This document shows, one piece after another, positions 35,970 through 47,410 of a stretch of 64,000 nt of DNA. The translations under genes and the position numbers were made by a program. The notes under the pieces are model-generated. The model did not search any database, had not been told where the DNA came from, and worked only from the letters and a program-made list of their open reading frames with translations. Location of the stretch: the NCBI GenBank assembly GCA_949752745.1, contig OX457028.1, positions 8,512,922 to 8,576,921 on the forward strand, read 5' to 3'. Each line of letters begins with the position of its first letter. Positions within the stretch are counted from its first letter, which is position 1. The stretch is from Protula sp. h YS-2021 (lineage: Eukaryota > Annelida > Polychaeta > Sabellida > Serpulidae).

Positions 35970-37315
35970 TATATATTATTATTATTATTATTAAGTATTC
36001 TCCAAATTGAAAATGGAGATTACAATGGAGTACGTGTTCCTGACACATAGTCTCCAGCATAAGTGCCTATTAGTGACGTCACATCCGGATTAAATCTCGT
36101 CCCGGAAACTTCTTCAGCGTGGGTTTCCTGAAAAACACATGTAGGCACACAAGCAATTCTCTAAACTGTACAACCCCGGAAAGAAAAACATTTGATCTTG
36201 GTTCGACATCAAGGCTGTGGGGACTAAACATTGTTTGTTATTTTCTCCTGACTATTTTGATCTGTAAACAAATGCATACACACTCACACACACATACACA
36301 CAAGCCGAGGTCGAATCCACCGACGCGAGAGGACAATAATATGATTTAATATCTACAAAGTGAGCGGTAAACAAAGAAAGGTTCGTGAACGAAGGGAGCA
36401 AACAACAGCTCTCTTATTTCGATTCAGGCTTCCATATAAACTCTAAAACGGTGCTCACATGTTCGATTAGACGAAGGCAAAAATTTCCTGACAATCGACA
36501 ACGAAGCTTTTTTCGATTGATCAGTCATTCTTTTGGTAGTTCGAAAAACAAAATCAGCTTACCGTACGTACGGTAAAATAGCCCTGAACTGGCTGAACAA
36601 TTCTCCTACTAATTCAAAGGTCCATACACACCAACCAATTTGTGATTTCCAGTATAAATGAATCGAAATGTTCGCGTCTGTTTAGCCTTAGTATGAGCTC
36701 TCATCTTTTGTAGGGGGTATCAGCCGAAAGGGTTTTTTGTCCAAGGCAATAGATCTTTTCTAACAGTTCATGAAAATTAGAAAATAAAATAAGTATTTAA
36801 ATTTAACAATCCCAAAATAAGTATTAAAGAATGTCGAGGGTGGTTGGTTTATTTTTGGTGGAATGATCACCATAAAAAATAAGATAGAGAGTAAGGTTGG
36901 ATTTACTAGGTGATGAATTGATCACACTGGTAACACGGAGACAGCCCATTAGGCACGGCAGTGAGTTACAGAGGGGGGGGGGGGGGGGCGGGGGTGGGAC
37001 TATGAACTCCACTCTCCCTCTACTCTCTCGAACCCTTCTCTCTCCTTTTTTGCCCATCCTGTGCCTTTAAGTGACTTGCGTAAATCAGTCCTATTGCCAC
37101 ACCGTTCTTTTTTTCATGAAACAGCTACTAAAATCGGTCTCACTCAAGTGCGCACCCAGGGAATGGGGGCGGGGGGGGGGGGGGCGGGAGGGGGGGGGGT
37201 TAGTGGTGATAGCTCTTGCTATATACAGGGCAGAAAACCAATGCGAAAAAGAACAGAGGTACGGCAGAAGTGACCAACTGACTTACGATCCCACTAAAAT
37301 CGCATAAAAGGGTTT
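35970..37315. other. Non-coding; poly-G tracts and an 18-bp palindrome
   Basis: TTACCGTACGTACGGTAA near 36560-36577 is a perfect palindrome. Poly-G tracts lie at 36973-36990 and 37160-37200. (CA)n-like sequence lies at 36280-36300. No gene recognised. Confidence 0.55.
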
Positions 37316-37319
37316 GTAA

Positions 37320-37668
37320 CCATAAACCACCTACCCACACTACTCACACTTCCAACACCCACACTACCCACATTACTCGCACTACCCACACTACCAACAG
37401 TGATCAAACTACCAACACTACTCACACTACCCACACTACCAACATTAATCAAACTACTCACACTACCAACACTACTCACACTGTTCACACTACCCAAACT
37501 ACCCACACTACTCACACTACTAACGCTACTGACACTGTTCACACTACCCAACCTACCCACATTGATCAAACTACCAACACTACTCACACTACCCACACTA
37601 CTCACACTACCCACACTACCAACATTAATCAAACTACTCACACTACACACACTACACAGTAGGTCAAC
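37320..37668. repeat. 9-bp-based minisatellite
   Basis: Units of CTACCCACA, CTACTCACA and CTACCAACA are ordered into longer blocks that include ATTAATCAAACTAC several times. The period is divisible by three, which explains the Val/Gly/Ser and Leu/Thr frames. Confidence 0.9.
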
Positions 37669-38170
37669 TGCGTTACAAAACACCTCTACCTGACGCATGA
37701 CACACTGGTAGGCCCATATTGCACATTTTTAAAAACCCTTAGTCGGTTCCTTTTTCTCAAATTTACGAACAATTCAGGCGAGATTTAAAAAAAACTCACA
37801 TTGAACTTGTTTTTTTTTCTGCGTGTGGTCGTTAGTCTTCATATTATGTGCTTAAAATTGTCCGACCGCAACCCCAGCGCCCACCCCGCGCCCACCCCGC
37901 GCCCATCCCGACCCCTCCCTACCCCTCTACCCTTGTTCCTTCTTCCCTGCAAAATCTTTCCTTCTTGGGCACCAAAAAAAAAACTTTCCTCGACAAAGCT
38001 TGCTATTTGGCTAATCATTTCATTTGTGAAGGCGAATACATGACGGATTGCTTATCAATATAATCCATTCAGGCAATCAGGCAGATAGGGGGAGCGGTTT
38101 GTGTGACGTCATCATTGCCCACGATGGCTTCCTTGCAACACAGTTCCTTTAAACTGACAATCCGAAGTCA
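37669..38170. other. Non-coding, nothing recognised
   Basis: A C-rich patch lies at 37865-37945. Nothing else stands out. Confidence 0.5.
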
Positions 38171-38361
38171 GGAGTGGTATTCTGCTCTGTCCTTATTTTT
38201 AAGGATGTCCTTATTTTTAAAAATAAGGATGAAAAAGCTATTCTGTTCTATCCTCAAAGTTAACAAAGTCTTTTAAAAATAAGAATAAAAATTAGGATAA
38301 ACCATCTAATTTCAAGAATAAGGACGTCCTTAAATATAAGGACAGAGCAGAATACCACTCC
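38171..38361. mobile_element. MITE, 191 bp, about 45-bp terminal inverted repeats
   Basis: The left end GGAGTGGTATTCTGCTCTGT continues CCTTATTTTTAAGGATGTCC. The right end is its reverse complement with two or three changes, ending ATACCACTCC. The middle contains further CCTTATTTTTAA inverted segments. No coding capacity. Confidence 0.8.
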
Positions 38362-38985
38362 AGTACTTGCACAGGCGATCTTTCAGTAACTGAAAACAAC
38401 ATATATATGACATAAGTTTGGTGCCGGAGAACTGATCAGTCCCAGGCAATCTCAGCATGCTTTGATTTAAACAATTATTCAGAGGACAAATATATCACCT
38501 CATTGCAATTATCACGATTTATTATATCGTTTCAACTGCTGTTACTAATTGCCAGACGGCACAGACAGACAAATTAATCCGCTTGATTGATAAAATAGTT
38601 CCCAATTATAGGAAAAAGCGAAATTAAGAACCCTGCAATTTTCTGCATAGGGAAATCATTAATTTATTGAAAAGGCGATAGTTCATTCGCCAGGTATAAT
38701 AGAAAGCACTTATTGCGATGGAGGGTTTCGTTGAGAAAAGTAGGGTTAATTGCTGGTCACTCCATCATTACGGAGCTGCCGGAATCCACTGCTCTATAGC
38801 TGGAAGAAATGGGTTTAAAATGAAAAACTACTGCTCACATGGAAAAATGTGGGATGTTCTCTCATTAGGAGATGGGCAGCAAAATTTATGTATAAACTTA
38901 TCTGGTATTTTCTGAATGTCTAGTGTTTGTGTGACGATTACTTCTGAGTGTCAACCGGTGACTGTATAGAACTGGAAAAAGTGGG
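38362..38985. other. Non-coding, nothing recognised
   Basis: A 65-codon frame at 38718-38915 lacks motifs and splice context. Confidence 0.45.
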
Positions 38986-38989
38986 TGTA

Positions 38990-39125
38990 GGAAAAAATGG
39001 TAACGGAAAAAAAAATAGCAGCGGAAATAATGGTAATAGAAATAACGGTAAACGAGAACTTGTGACGTCATTATTCCCTTACCATTATTTCCGTTGCCAT
39101 TTGTTTGCGTTACCTTTTTTCTGTG
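38990..39125. repeat. Foldback element, about 135 bp
   Basis: The left arm has GGTAACGG and GCGGAAATAATGGTAA. The right arm is the approximate reverse complement (TTACCATTATTTCCG, then GCGTTACC). A TGACGTCA (CRE-like) site lies in the loop. Confidence 0.65.
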
Positions 39126-40465
39126 CCAAGAGCAGAAGTTTACGTCTATTGAAACCGTAGTAAATCGAGAAGTAAAATTGGGCGTAAACGTTCTACGCAA
39201 GCTCTCTAATTTCTGTTTTAAAAAAACCCGACATGTTTCATATTATATGTAAAGGAGTTTCATGTAGATTTTCAACTAGTTCTGCTTTTTTTGTCGGATG
39301 ACGAGTACAGATGGCGGGTTTGGCACTTCTCTGCTTGTTTCACTGAATTGCCTTCAACATTTGCCAGAAGTGAGAACGTCGAGCTTATCTGCAATCGCAA
39401 AAGTCACTGACATCAAAGAATCGCAACAAAAATCGAAGTCTATTTTCCTTGACAATCATGTTACATTTGATCAATTTCCTTTACAAAAGATCTCTGTGAG
39501 ATTGCAGGGCAGTGCAGAATAGCTTCCGCCGCATATGAATAAGCACATAAATAGTCTTGGGACTATTTTAACCACATGGCCAAAATGTGCAATAATAAGG
39601 CATTTTAATGCAGATTTACCAGAACCAATTTCTTAGATTTTTATCAAACCTGGAAAGTAGAAAATAAACAACAGTTTCGTATTTCTAAATTCTGACCCAG
39701 CGAAGTTACGTGGAGGTGTGTTTTCATAATATACCACCAGATGTTTAAACAACAACCATAACAGAAAAGAAGTATGGACAAATGGAGCAATGGTATCCTG
39801 TGTTATGGCTATAATCTACTCAAAGTGTTGAATATAACAGTATTGACTCCTCAGAAAGTTCCCACCCCAACCCCCTCCTTCCCCCAAACACTTAAACATT
39901 TTGTAAACAAATGAGCACTTTCTTTAGGTTGTGAGGTGCTTGGACAGGACACTGTACAACCCCCATGAAAAGAAGCACAAAAAATACCACACACAAAGAG
40001 GCATCAATTAACGAATCAATACAGCAGTTACAAGAACACGACTTCACAAATATTCAGCTAAAGACTTAATCCTGCTGGAAACCCTGCTCCCTCCTCATGG
40101 CCTCTTCAACAGCGGTCTCTTCTAGGGGTGTGAAATCATTTCCGATGGAATGTGTTAAAAGCGACACATTTGGCGCCATTTCCTCCCCCAGGCGCTGCTT
40201 TCACAGTTCATTGAATGAGCAGACGATAAATAGTAAATCACGCGAGAACTCACGTTGCTTTGCTGGATTGCGGGTCGCCAGAAATAAACCTGTCTTTTAT
40301 TGGGTCCTATGCTTCAGATAAAACAACCCTGGATACTGGTTCCAATTTGTATTTAAATCTTTGCGATTAAATTTGGCTAGCAGGATAACCTAGAATAATT
40401 TTTTCTTTAAGCACGGGATGGCAGGAAGACTTAGTAAGCGTTAAGTTACATTCGTTGATGTGTGA
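39126..40465. other. Non-coding, nothing recognised
   Basis: Frames at 39298 and 40097 have no family motif, and no exon-like signals were found. Confidence 0.45.
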
Positions 40466-40479
40466 ACTGTGGAAGTGGA

Positions 40480-40595
40480 AGGCAAATCAATCCCCGCATC
40501 TGTGAACCCGAGCTTGATTCGAACCCGGGCCCTTGCTGGCTTTAATACAAACTTTCTAAACATCTACGTCATCGCAGTCCATTGAACGATGTTTG
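40480..40595 (-). repeat. tRNA-like sequence, possible SINE
   Basis: On the minus strand CCCGGGTTCGAATC matches a pol III B box well, with a weak A-box-like AATGGACTGCGATG about 50 bases before it. The arms do not pair into a clean cloverleaf, so a SINE or tRNA relic is more likely than a tRNA gene. Confidence 0.35.
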
Positions 40596-40599
40596 TATT

Positions 40600-40619
40600 A
40601 ACCTCCTCCTCCTCCTCCT

Positions 40620-40683
<64 letters not shown>

Positions 40684-40690
40684 CTCTCTC
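40600..40690. repeat. (CCT)n/(CT)n microsatellite
   Basis: CTC triplets run into a long (CT)n tract ending in CACACACA. Confidence 0.95.
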
Positions 40691-41255
40691 CATCTTCAAA
40701 ATGAAGGACCCATAACAATGCCCAGTTACAGAGTACTTTTCAGATGAGTAGTTGAGATAAGTACCTTAGTACCTTTGATTTCTTTAACAATGCGTTAGAA
40801 AAAAAACAACAACTGGGTAGTTTTTGTTATCATATTTTCTGCATGAAGTTGCCTGCGGAAAAGATAATGATTAAATGAGACACGCATAAACGTGCTGAAA
40901 TGCTGTTATTTGTGGGACACGATGGATGAGAAGTGCGAGTGTGCCAAAAGGGCCGAAATCCTCTGGGCTATTAGCAAGATTACGCTTGTAAGGCCGTTTG
41001 ACTTAGCACAAGACATTCAATTCAATCCGACAAAAACACCCCTGCTTCCCCCGCCCCCCCCCATCCCCTTTCTGTCCTTGTAAAAGCATGAGCGAAAGAA
41101 TTAATGAACAAATTGGTGCTTTTACTCCCGAGAGAAATGAGTAGTCCTTTTCTTCGCCTCTTCTTACTGTTACTGGCAGTGATAGGTTACTTGTTCAGAG
41201 GCTGTAACAAATCGAGCACAGAAATCAAACACTGTGGAAACCTGAGCCACTGAAC
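40691..41255. other. Non-coding, nothing recognised
   Basis: A C-rich patch lies at about 41047-41070. No gene signal. Confidence 0.5.
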
Positions 41256-41520
41256 ATTGACGAAAAGAGGTCAACCCTCGACCCAAATCTTACAGCTGCA
41301 TGCGATCAGATTGGCGAAAAGAGGTCAAACCGCGACCCAAATCTTACGGTTGTACGCGGTCATACTGACGAAAAGAGGTCATCCCGCGACCAAAGTCTTA
41401 CAGCTGTGTGCGATCATATTGATGAAAAGAGGTCAATCCGCGACCCAAATCTTACAGTTGCACGCAATTACATTGCCGAAAAGAGATCAATCCGCGACCC
41501 ATACCTTAATGCTGCGATCA
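41256..41520. repeat. 54-bp tandem repeat, five copies
   Basis: GACGAAAAGAGGTC-type starts recur at about 41258, 41313, 41367, 41421 and 41475, followed by GCGACCCAAATCTTACAG. The 54-bp period (18 codons) creates a 101-codon open frame, not considered real. Confidence 0.85.
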
Positions 41521-41849
41521 GCACACATGTTGCGGTTTCAGAAAATATCTGGCGAACTTTAGTGTGTCTGAGGAAATGGGTATAGGGATTCGCAGCAACA
41601 GAGATTTCAACGAACGCAGTAAAAACGTTTTTAAAAGTCCGATGAAATTTGAAAGCGCGCCATAAATCCACGTTTCTGTTGTTATTTATACAATGTTTAC
41701 ATGAGCCAAAAATAGCTACAGTGTAAGGTTTTAGGGCTAATAACTTTGCACAGTTTTTGCATACAACATTTTGTTTTGTCTCTAATAATATTTAATGAAA
41801 CGTTTTAGTGTACGTTTGAATTCCAAGTTGTATAATTGTAAGTATATGA

Positions 41850-42217
41850 CAGTACCGTGTGGAACACCAAAACGGCTGAATCTGCTCTATTTTAGATGTT
41901 TCCAATCACACCGTGTATTTAGTATTTTTACGCACCAGTTTTAATATATACATCAGAATATGTGTTTCTATTTGGTACAAGAACGAAAAAAAAAAAAAAA
42001 ACTAGAACAGATCGTTGCTGTGGTCATGTGACAATTCAAGTGCTGTGTCAACTTTGGTGTTCCACAGGGTTCTATAAATTCTTCACTAATGTGGACTATT
42101 TTCTTCTAATATGGACTATTTTCGCTTATCTTTAAAGGTAAAGGAGATACAAGAGAGGTATGCTATTAAAACCCTGTGGAACATTGCAACAGCCTAGATG
42201 TCACATGACCAAGTGAC
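41850..42217. repeat. Inverted-repeat element(s), GTGGAACA core
   Basis: GGTCATGTGAC ... GTTCCACAGGGTT (42020-42075) is mirrored by AACCCTGTGGAACA ... GTCACATGACC (42170-42212). A third related segment, GTGTGGAACACCAAAACGG, lies at about 41857. It looks like a MITE with a nested or tandem end. Confidence 0.55.
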
Positions 42218-42760
42218 GTCATTATTCGTTTGGAGCACGTGATCTATGGCATCCGGAAGAGACAAGAATTCCTACATAACCACTCTTCTTATCGAATAAT
42301 TTGCATCGCGAATTTTTGAAAATTTATTACATCAGGCTAAAGCGCAAACGTGGTGAGAGGAATAACGGATATCTCCCCATATTCTGTGACGTCATCCACT
42401 CAGTTCTCATCCCTGGATAACACTGTACTTTAATATCGGTATAGACAAAAGGATGAATATAATAACCAGGGGATAAAAACACCGTGACACCGACAAAACA
42501 AACATCTTTGGGTAAACTTCTTCATGTGCAAAGAACGTTTGTTATTGGATTGTGTGAGAAACTCCACCGGTGTCCCGCTTAAGAAAACTGCATTATATTT
42601 ATAAAGAACAATAAAGAGCTATGTCATAAGTACATAAAGGATAACAAAAAAATCAATAAAAAAACCCAGAGAAGATCATTTCTTATAAAATCCCGCAAGA
42701 TCAAGCCAATTTTTTTCAGCTGCGTGATAAGCATAACCCTCCCCCCCTCCCCCCGCCGCT
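42218..42760. other. Non-coding flank upstream of VAChT
   Basis: Probably part of the long first intron of the cholinergic locus, whose shared 5' exon was not located. No coding motif. A pyrimidine-rich tract leads into the acceptor at 42764. Confidence 0.5.
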
Positions 42761-42764
42761 ACAG
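42738..42764 (+). promoter_or_regulatory. Splice acceptor of the VAChT exon
   Basis: A C-rich polypyrimidine tract ends in CCGCTACAG|GATTG, 24 bases before the VAChT start codon. In characterised cholinergic loci VAChT messages splice a shared 5' non-coding exon to such a site. Use of this site is inferred. Confidence 0.7.
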
Positions 42765-42787
42765 GATTGTGCTACCACTGGATCAAG

Positions 42788-44461
42788 ATGCTGGATGTAA
42801 ACGCGATACGGGAGATGATCCAGAACAAGCTGGATGAGCCACGGAACATGCGCCGAGTCGTGCTCATTATCGTCTGCGTGGCTCTCCTCCTGGACAACAT
42901 GCTTTATATGGTAATCGTACCCATTATACCAGTCTACCTGCGGGACATGAATGCGTGGAGTAAATACAAAGATGACCAGCACGTCAACGTCAAGTTAGGC
43001 AATAATTATACACAGAATTACACATTTAAACAATTGCAGCATTTAGCAAAAGAGAATGACACATTAAAGGCTGAATTCCATCGCCTGTTTCCTCTCATGA
43101 CATTCCATGGCGATGCCAAAGAAGATGCCAGTATAGGCATTCTCTTTGCGTCCAAAGCAATAGTACAGCTAGCTGTCAACCCCTTATCTGGTACTGTTAT
43201 CGATAAGTTTGGTTATGAAACCCCGATGTTGATTGGCTTGTCTATTCTGTTTGCATCTACGTCACTCTTCGCTCTGGGGCAAAGCTATGGTGTTTTATTC
43301 TTTGCGCGAAGTTTACAAGGGGTCGGGTCGGCTTTCGCCGATACATCCGGGTTAGCGATGATTGCCGATCGATACTCGGAAGAAAATGGCCGCCAGAGCG
43401 CCATGGCTGTGGCTATAGCGTTTATATCATTTGGTAGTTTATTCGCGCCCCCGTTCGGCGGATTGCTCTACGAAATCGCAGGGAAATCACTGCCGTTTGT
43501 GATACTTGCTCTGATTGCTCTCCTGGATGGCGTTCTCCTGTTCTTCGTCATGCGCCCCGTGAGGAAGGAGAGGAAAGCTCTGCAGGCTTGTGGCGAGGCA
43601 CCCAAAGGTACGCCTATTTACAAGCTCATCGTCGATCCCTACATCGCCCTATGCGCAGGCGCGCTCGTCATGGCGAATACGTCACTGGCCTTCCTGGAGC
43701 CAACCATAGCCATATGGATGAAAGAGACAATGAAGGCCACGGAATGGGAGATCGGTGTCGTGTGGCTGCCAGCTTTCTTCCCCCACGTCTTGGGTGTACT
43801 CGTTACGGTCAAGCTCTGTAAGATGTATCCGTCCAGGCAGTGGTTGATTACCGCCGTCGGGTTGGCCTTGGAGGGCGTGGGATGCTTCATCGCACCGTTT
43901 TGTCACTCCTACGGGGCAATGATGGTCCCTCTTCTCATCATTTGCTTCGGTATAGCTCTGGTTGACACTGCTGTTCTGCCCACCCTAGGCTATCTTGTTG
44001 ACGTACGTCACACGTCAGTTTATGGTAGCGTGTATGCTATCGCTGATATTTCCTACTCCCTCGCATATGCCGTGGGACCTATTGTGGCCGGAAGTTTACT
44101 GGCAGCTGTTGGCTTTTTGTGGCTAAATATGGCTCTGTTTGTCACCAATGTCGGTTATGCCCCACTGATGGCACTGCTACGAAACGTGTACAAGTACAAG
44201 CCGTTTGAGGATGACGAGGATGAGGATACGATGTTATGTGAAGGTCAAGGTCAGAAGCATAAAACCTACATGATGGATAGCATGAACGGGGGTATTGGGG
44301 GAAATCCGGAGAAACCCCTCAAAGAAAATGGCGGCCATATGTTTACACAGCCAAACACGAAACCAGTTAGTCCGCTGTACGCGAATGGACACGAACCAGA
44401 GAGGATAAGCTACAAGAGACAGTCTATGGACTCTGAGCAAGATTACGCTCCGTACCAATGA
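42788..44461 (+). CDS. VAChT: Vesicular acetylcholine transporter (VAChT, SLC18A3 type)
   Basis: A 557-codon uninterrupted frame, close to the usual 530-580. VAChT is the proton/acetylcholine antiporter that loads acetylcholine into synaptic vesicles (major facilitator superfamily, DHA1 group, 12 membrane segments). Seen here: TM1 with LLLDNMLYMVIVPIIPVYL (Asp36); a luminal loop at about 52-112 with two NYT glycosylation sites (Asn73, Asn77); TM2 Lys123; the MFS motif GTVIDKFGYETP (135-146); TM4 FADTSG (Asp185); TM10 LVDTAVLP (Asp393); TM11 IADISYS (Asp420). These charged residues match the family's transport residues. The acidic cytoplasmic tail (from about 464) has DEDEDTML where others carry a dileucine sorting signal. 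The ATG at 42788 was chosen because it is the first after the acceptor; upstream frame extension has no ATG. Absence of introns in the frame and position before ChAT distinguish it from monoamine VMATs. Confidence 0.95.
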   Translation: MLDVNAIREMIQNKLDEPRNMRRVVLIIVCVALLLDNMLYMVIVPIIPVYLRDMNAWSKYKDDQHVNVKLGNNYTQNYTFKQLQHLAKENDTLKAEFHRLFPLMTFHGDAKEDASIGILFASKAIVQLAVNPLSGTVIDKFGYETPMLIGLSILFASTSLFALGQSYGVLFFARSLQGVGSAFADTSGLAMIADRYSEENGRQSAMAVAIAFISFGSLFAPPFGGLLYEIAGKSLPFVILALIALLDGVLLFFVMRPVRKERKALQACGEAPKGTPIYKLIVDPYIALCAGALVMANTSLAFLEPTIAIWMKETMKATEWEIGVVWLPAFFPHVLGVLVTVKLCKMYPSRQWLITAVGLALEGVGCFIAPFCHSYGAMMVPLLIICFGIALVDTAVLPTLGYLVDVRHTSVYGSVYAIADISYSLAYAVGPIVAGSLLAAVGFLWLNMALFVTNVGYAPLMALLRNVYKYKPFEDDEDEDTMLCEGQGQKHKTYMMDSMNGGIGGNPEKPLKENGGHMFTQPNTKPVSPLYANGHEPERISYKRQSMDSEQDYAPYQ

Positions 44462-45205
44462 TTCTTAGTGTGGGGCTGAGGCCTCCTTATTTAAGACACG
44501 CATAGAGGAAGGGAGGGGGGAGGGAGGGAGGGGGGCTGCAGGGAACGTGTAATCTAGGAAATTAGTATTTGAACTTTTAAAACAAGTCGTAGCAATAGAT
44601 TCAGAAAGGTTCTGAATGTTAGAAGAAATAGTTGGTGACGTCATAAGACTGAAAAGGAGGAGTGACCAAAAAATGCGTTTCGATGGCGACAGTGAACGAC
44701 CACGTGTCATCTTTCCCTAACAATTGTTTAAAATTTTAAATTTCATTTAATAAGAAAGTCGCTTAAAGAAAATATGAGCTTGTCTAATTGATGCATCTTG
44801 TTAAGGCAACATTTTTGTAAGACAATCGTTTGAAAATTAATGAATTCATAAGAAGTGATTAACTAATTGCACATTAAAAGCTACTTAAAATGAATATGTT
44901 CCACACATCACTAACTATAAACGAACATATGATAAACATATCTTAACCATGTGTTTCTACGACATTCTCACTCTGTGGCACACATATGGTTATGTGCTTG
45001 TCACGTGACAACAAGAAGCAACAGCGTTGTTATAAAACAGCTGACCTCTAAGATTTATTACATCAAATACGGTTAAGAGTTTTTCAAGTCTTCAGTTACA
45101 TAAACTAAAATTGAAACATTAACTCGGTCTCTCTCTGTGCCCCTCTCGATATTAAATATTATACATTCGATATTAAATGCAAATGAAGAAATATAGTTTC
45201 AGATA
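44462..45205. other. Non-coding; VAChT 3' UTR likely begins here
   Basis: A G-rich purine patch lies at 44510-44535. No AATAAA lies close to the stop codon, so the 3' end of the VAChT message was not assigned. Confidence 0.5.
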
Positions 45206-45610
45206 AAGGAAGGAGCAGGGGGCGGGGTCATGAAGTGATGGCGTCCGTTTTTTGCGGGGGGGGGGGGCGGGGAGGGGAAGAGCCGGCGGCCAGGGGTCAT
45301 GAAGTGATGGCGTCCGTTTTTGGGGGCGGGGAAGGGGGCGGCGGCCAGGGGTCATAAAGTGATGGCGTCCGTTTGTTTGGAAGGGGAAAAGGGCGGCGGC
45401 CAGGGGTCATGAAGTGATGGCGTCCGTTTTTGTTTTCGGGGGAGGGGAAGGGGCGGCGGCCAGGGGTCATGAAGAGATGACGTCCGTTGTAGGGGGCGGG
45501 GGACGGAATGGCCGGCGGCCGGGGGGTCATGCTGTGATGGCCTCCGTTTTTTGGGGGCAGGGAAGGGGCAGCGGCCAGGGGTCATGAAGTGATGGCGTCC
45601 GTTTTTTGAG
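45206..45610. repeat. Minisatellite, 55-68 bp unit
   Basis: Seven units contain GGGGTCATGAAGTGATGGCG followed by TCCGTTTTT and a G-rich spacer of variable length (near 45226, 45294, 45349, 45405, 45465, 45525 and 45580). Confidence 0.9.
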
Positions 45611-47049
45611 TTCACAAATGTGACAAAAGCAAATTTGATTATGTATTTAGGTCTCGCAAAATTACATTGAACAGTTTCACAGTCTTATCTAAAACTATAA
45701 TACAAAAGAAATCCAAAATATAGTTTATTAGGTTATGTAAACAAGGAAGAACTAAATGAACCCCGCAATATATGCAAGCATCCTTTGCCGTGTGAACGCG
45801 TTCATTGCGTAGCTTTATGAAGCTAAAAATAATAATGTTTGTTTTTCACGTAATGGTAAATCAAATTCAGTTTGACGCTTTTCAAATGAGATTGCTATAG
45901 AGTTAGAGGGTTTTATAATATATCATTTACACTTTGTAAATTGCAATTAGTAAATTGCAATTACTTATTTGCTTGTAGGGTTATTGTGCAGGCAGTTTCA
46001 TTATTTTTCTTGTCATAATGTTAAATATAAATTTAGCTACATTTCTTGTTGACTAGAAGAAAATATGGCTTTTGAATTGTAATTGTGATGTTTCCCTTGT
46101 GTAATTACAAACAGTTACTCATTAATACTTTTTTCATCTAGGCTTTATCTTATTATCTGATGTTGTAAGTTTGAGTTCTGTGGTGCAAATGTGATGAAAG
46201 AAATATGATCAACATAAAATAGATAACTTGTCCTTCCATGAACACACCTGCAAAGACGAAACTGCAATTATATTTAATTTTTCTCTCCAACGTATAAGTC
46301 CCAGGACACGATTTACACGGTTTCTTATCCGTTCACGTTAGTAAGCTCAAATAAATCACCGCAACTGACGTGTTCTAAAAATTGATACTAAATCCATTTT
46401 CTTAAAAACATAGTAAATTAACGTCATCTCTTATAGAACTCTGAAACTGTACAGTGCTCAATAATACCTTAATCGAAATTCAAATATCCCGCTTAATTAT
46501 TTACTAAGAGTTCTTTTTAATATTTTGGTTATTTTCTTGCTTCATTTTTTTCTCGCGTGTTTTACACTTAAATATCTTTAGTTGATTGTAGTTGTAATTT
46601 ATTCGAAATAATTTTCAATGGAATTATAAAGTTAAATGTCACGCTATGTTGTTGCACAATTTGGTCTTAATGTGTTGCGAAGGAAAATTCTATAATAGAA
46701 TATTACATTAAGAATGCCACATTATGACATGACATAGGCCGGGCAGTCTTAAGATCTCTACTAGTTTTAATTAGAATAATTAGATAAGTGACAAAGTGAT
46801 AAACGCTAGAATTCTAATCAGTTGGGAGCGATAATTATTGCATATGTGTCGTATTAAGCAAATGTTTGGTTGCTAAGTGATTTAGGCTGTTATTGCTGTT
46901 GTGTTGTTTCAACTCATTGTTGTGTTTTGATTGTGACGTCATGGTCACATCAGTGAATTTCCACGATGCCAAAAATATGTATATATATACAAAAATAAAC
47001 TGTTATTTTGATAGCGTTTGTATTTTTCAATATGTATTATTCAAAAACA
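45611..47049. other. Non-coding, nothing recognised
   Basis: Strongly AT-rich intron-like sequence between VAChT and ChAT, without recognised elements. Confidence 0.5.
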
Positions 47050-47410
47050 TGACTCAACATGAATCTCAAACTCAAAATGTTATCAAGGTATGCACTTCAC
47101 TCATTCAGTAAGCACAATTTCGGCTCAAAACGAGTCTGCACTCATTTTGAGTCAGCAAGGAGGTGGTTAGAAATTAAGTCAAGTCAAATAATTTAGCTAT
47201 TGATTTCACAAACATGTTTGAGGTCTTTTGTTTCCCTCACTTTAGATTATACACGCGATCTTCCCCCCCCCCCCCCCCGCCACATCTGCCCACAGAGCGG
47301 GTCTAACACTAAGTTTCTATGCTTTATAGATAAAACTCATATTTTGAATGAATGTTCAAGTGAGTTTGAAACTCAAGTTTTAGATTCAGTTTGAGTATGA
47401 GTTTAAGGTT
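47050..47410. mobile_element. MITE-like element, GAGTTTGAG family, copy 2
   Basis: Same block order as 33515-33905: CTCAAACTCAAAATG, CTCATTTTGAGTCAGC, GTTTCCCTCACTTTAGATTA, CCCACAGAGCGGGTCTA and AGTGAGTTTGAAACTCAAGT (47359). A C run near 47263-47279 interrupts it. Confidence 0.65.

Noticed and set aside
42218..42760. An NRSF/REST-type silencer upstream of VAChT
   Set aside because: No sequence close to the vertebrate NRSE consensus was found near the locus.
42767..42787. VAChT start seven codons upstream of 42788
   Set aside because: The upstream codon is TTG, not ATG, and it lies two bases after the predicted splice acceptor. The first ATG is at 42788.
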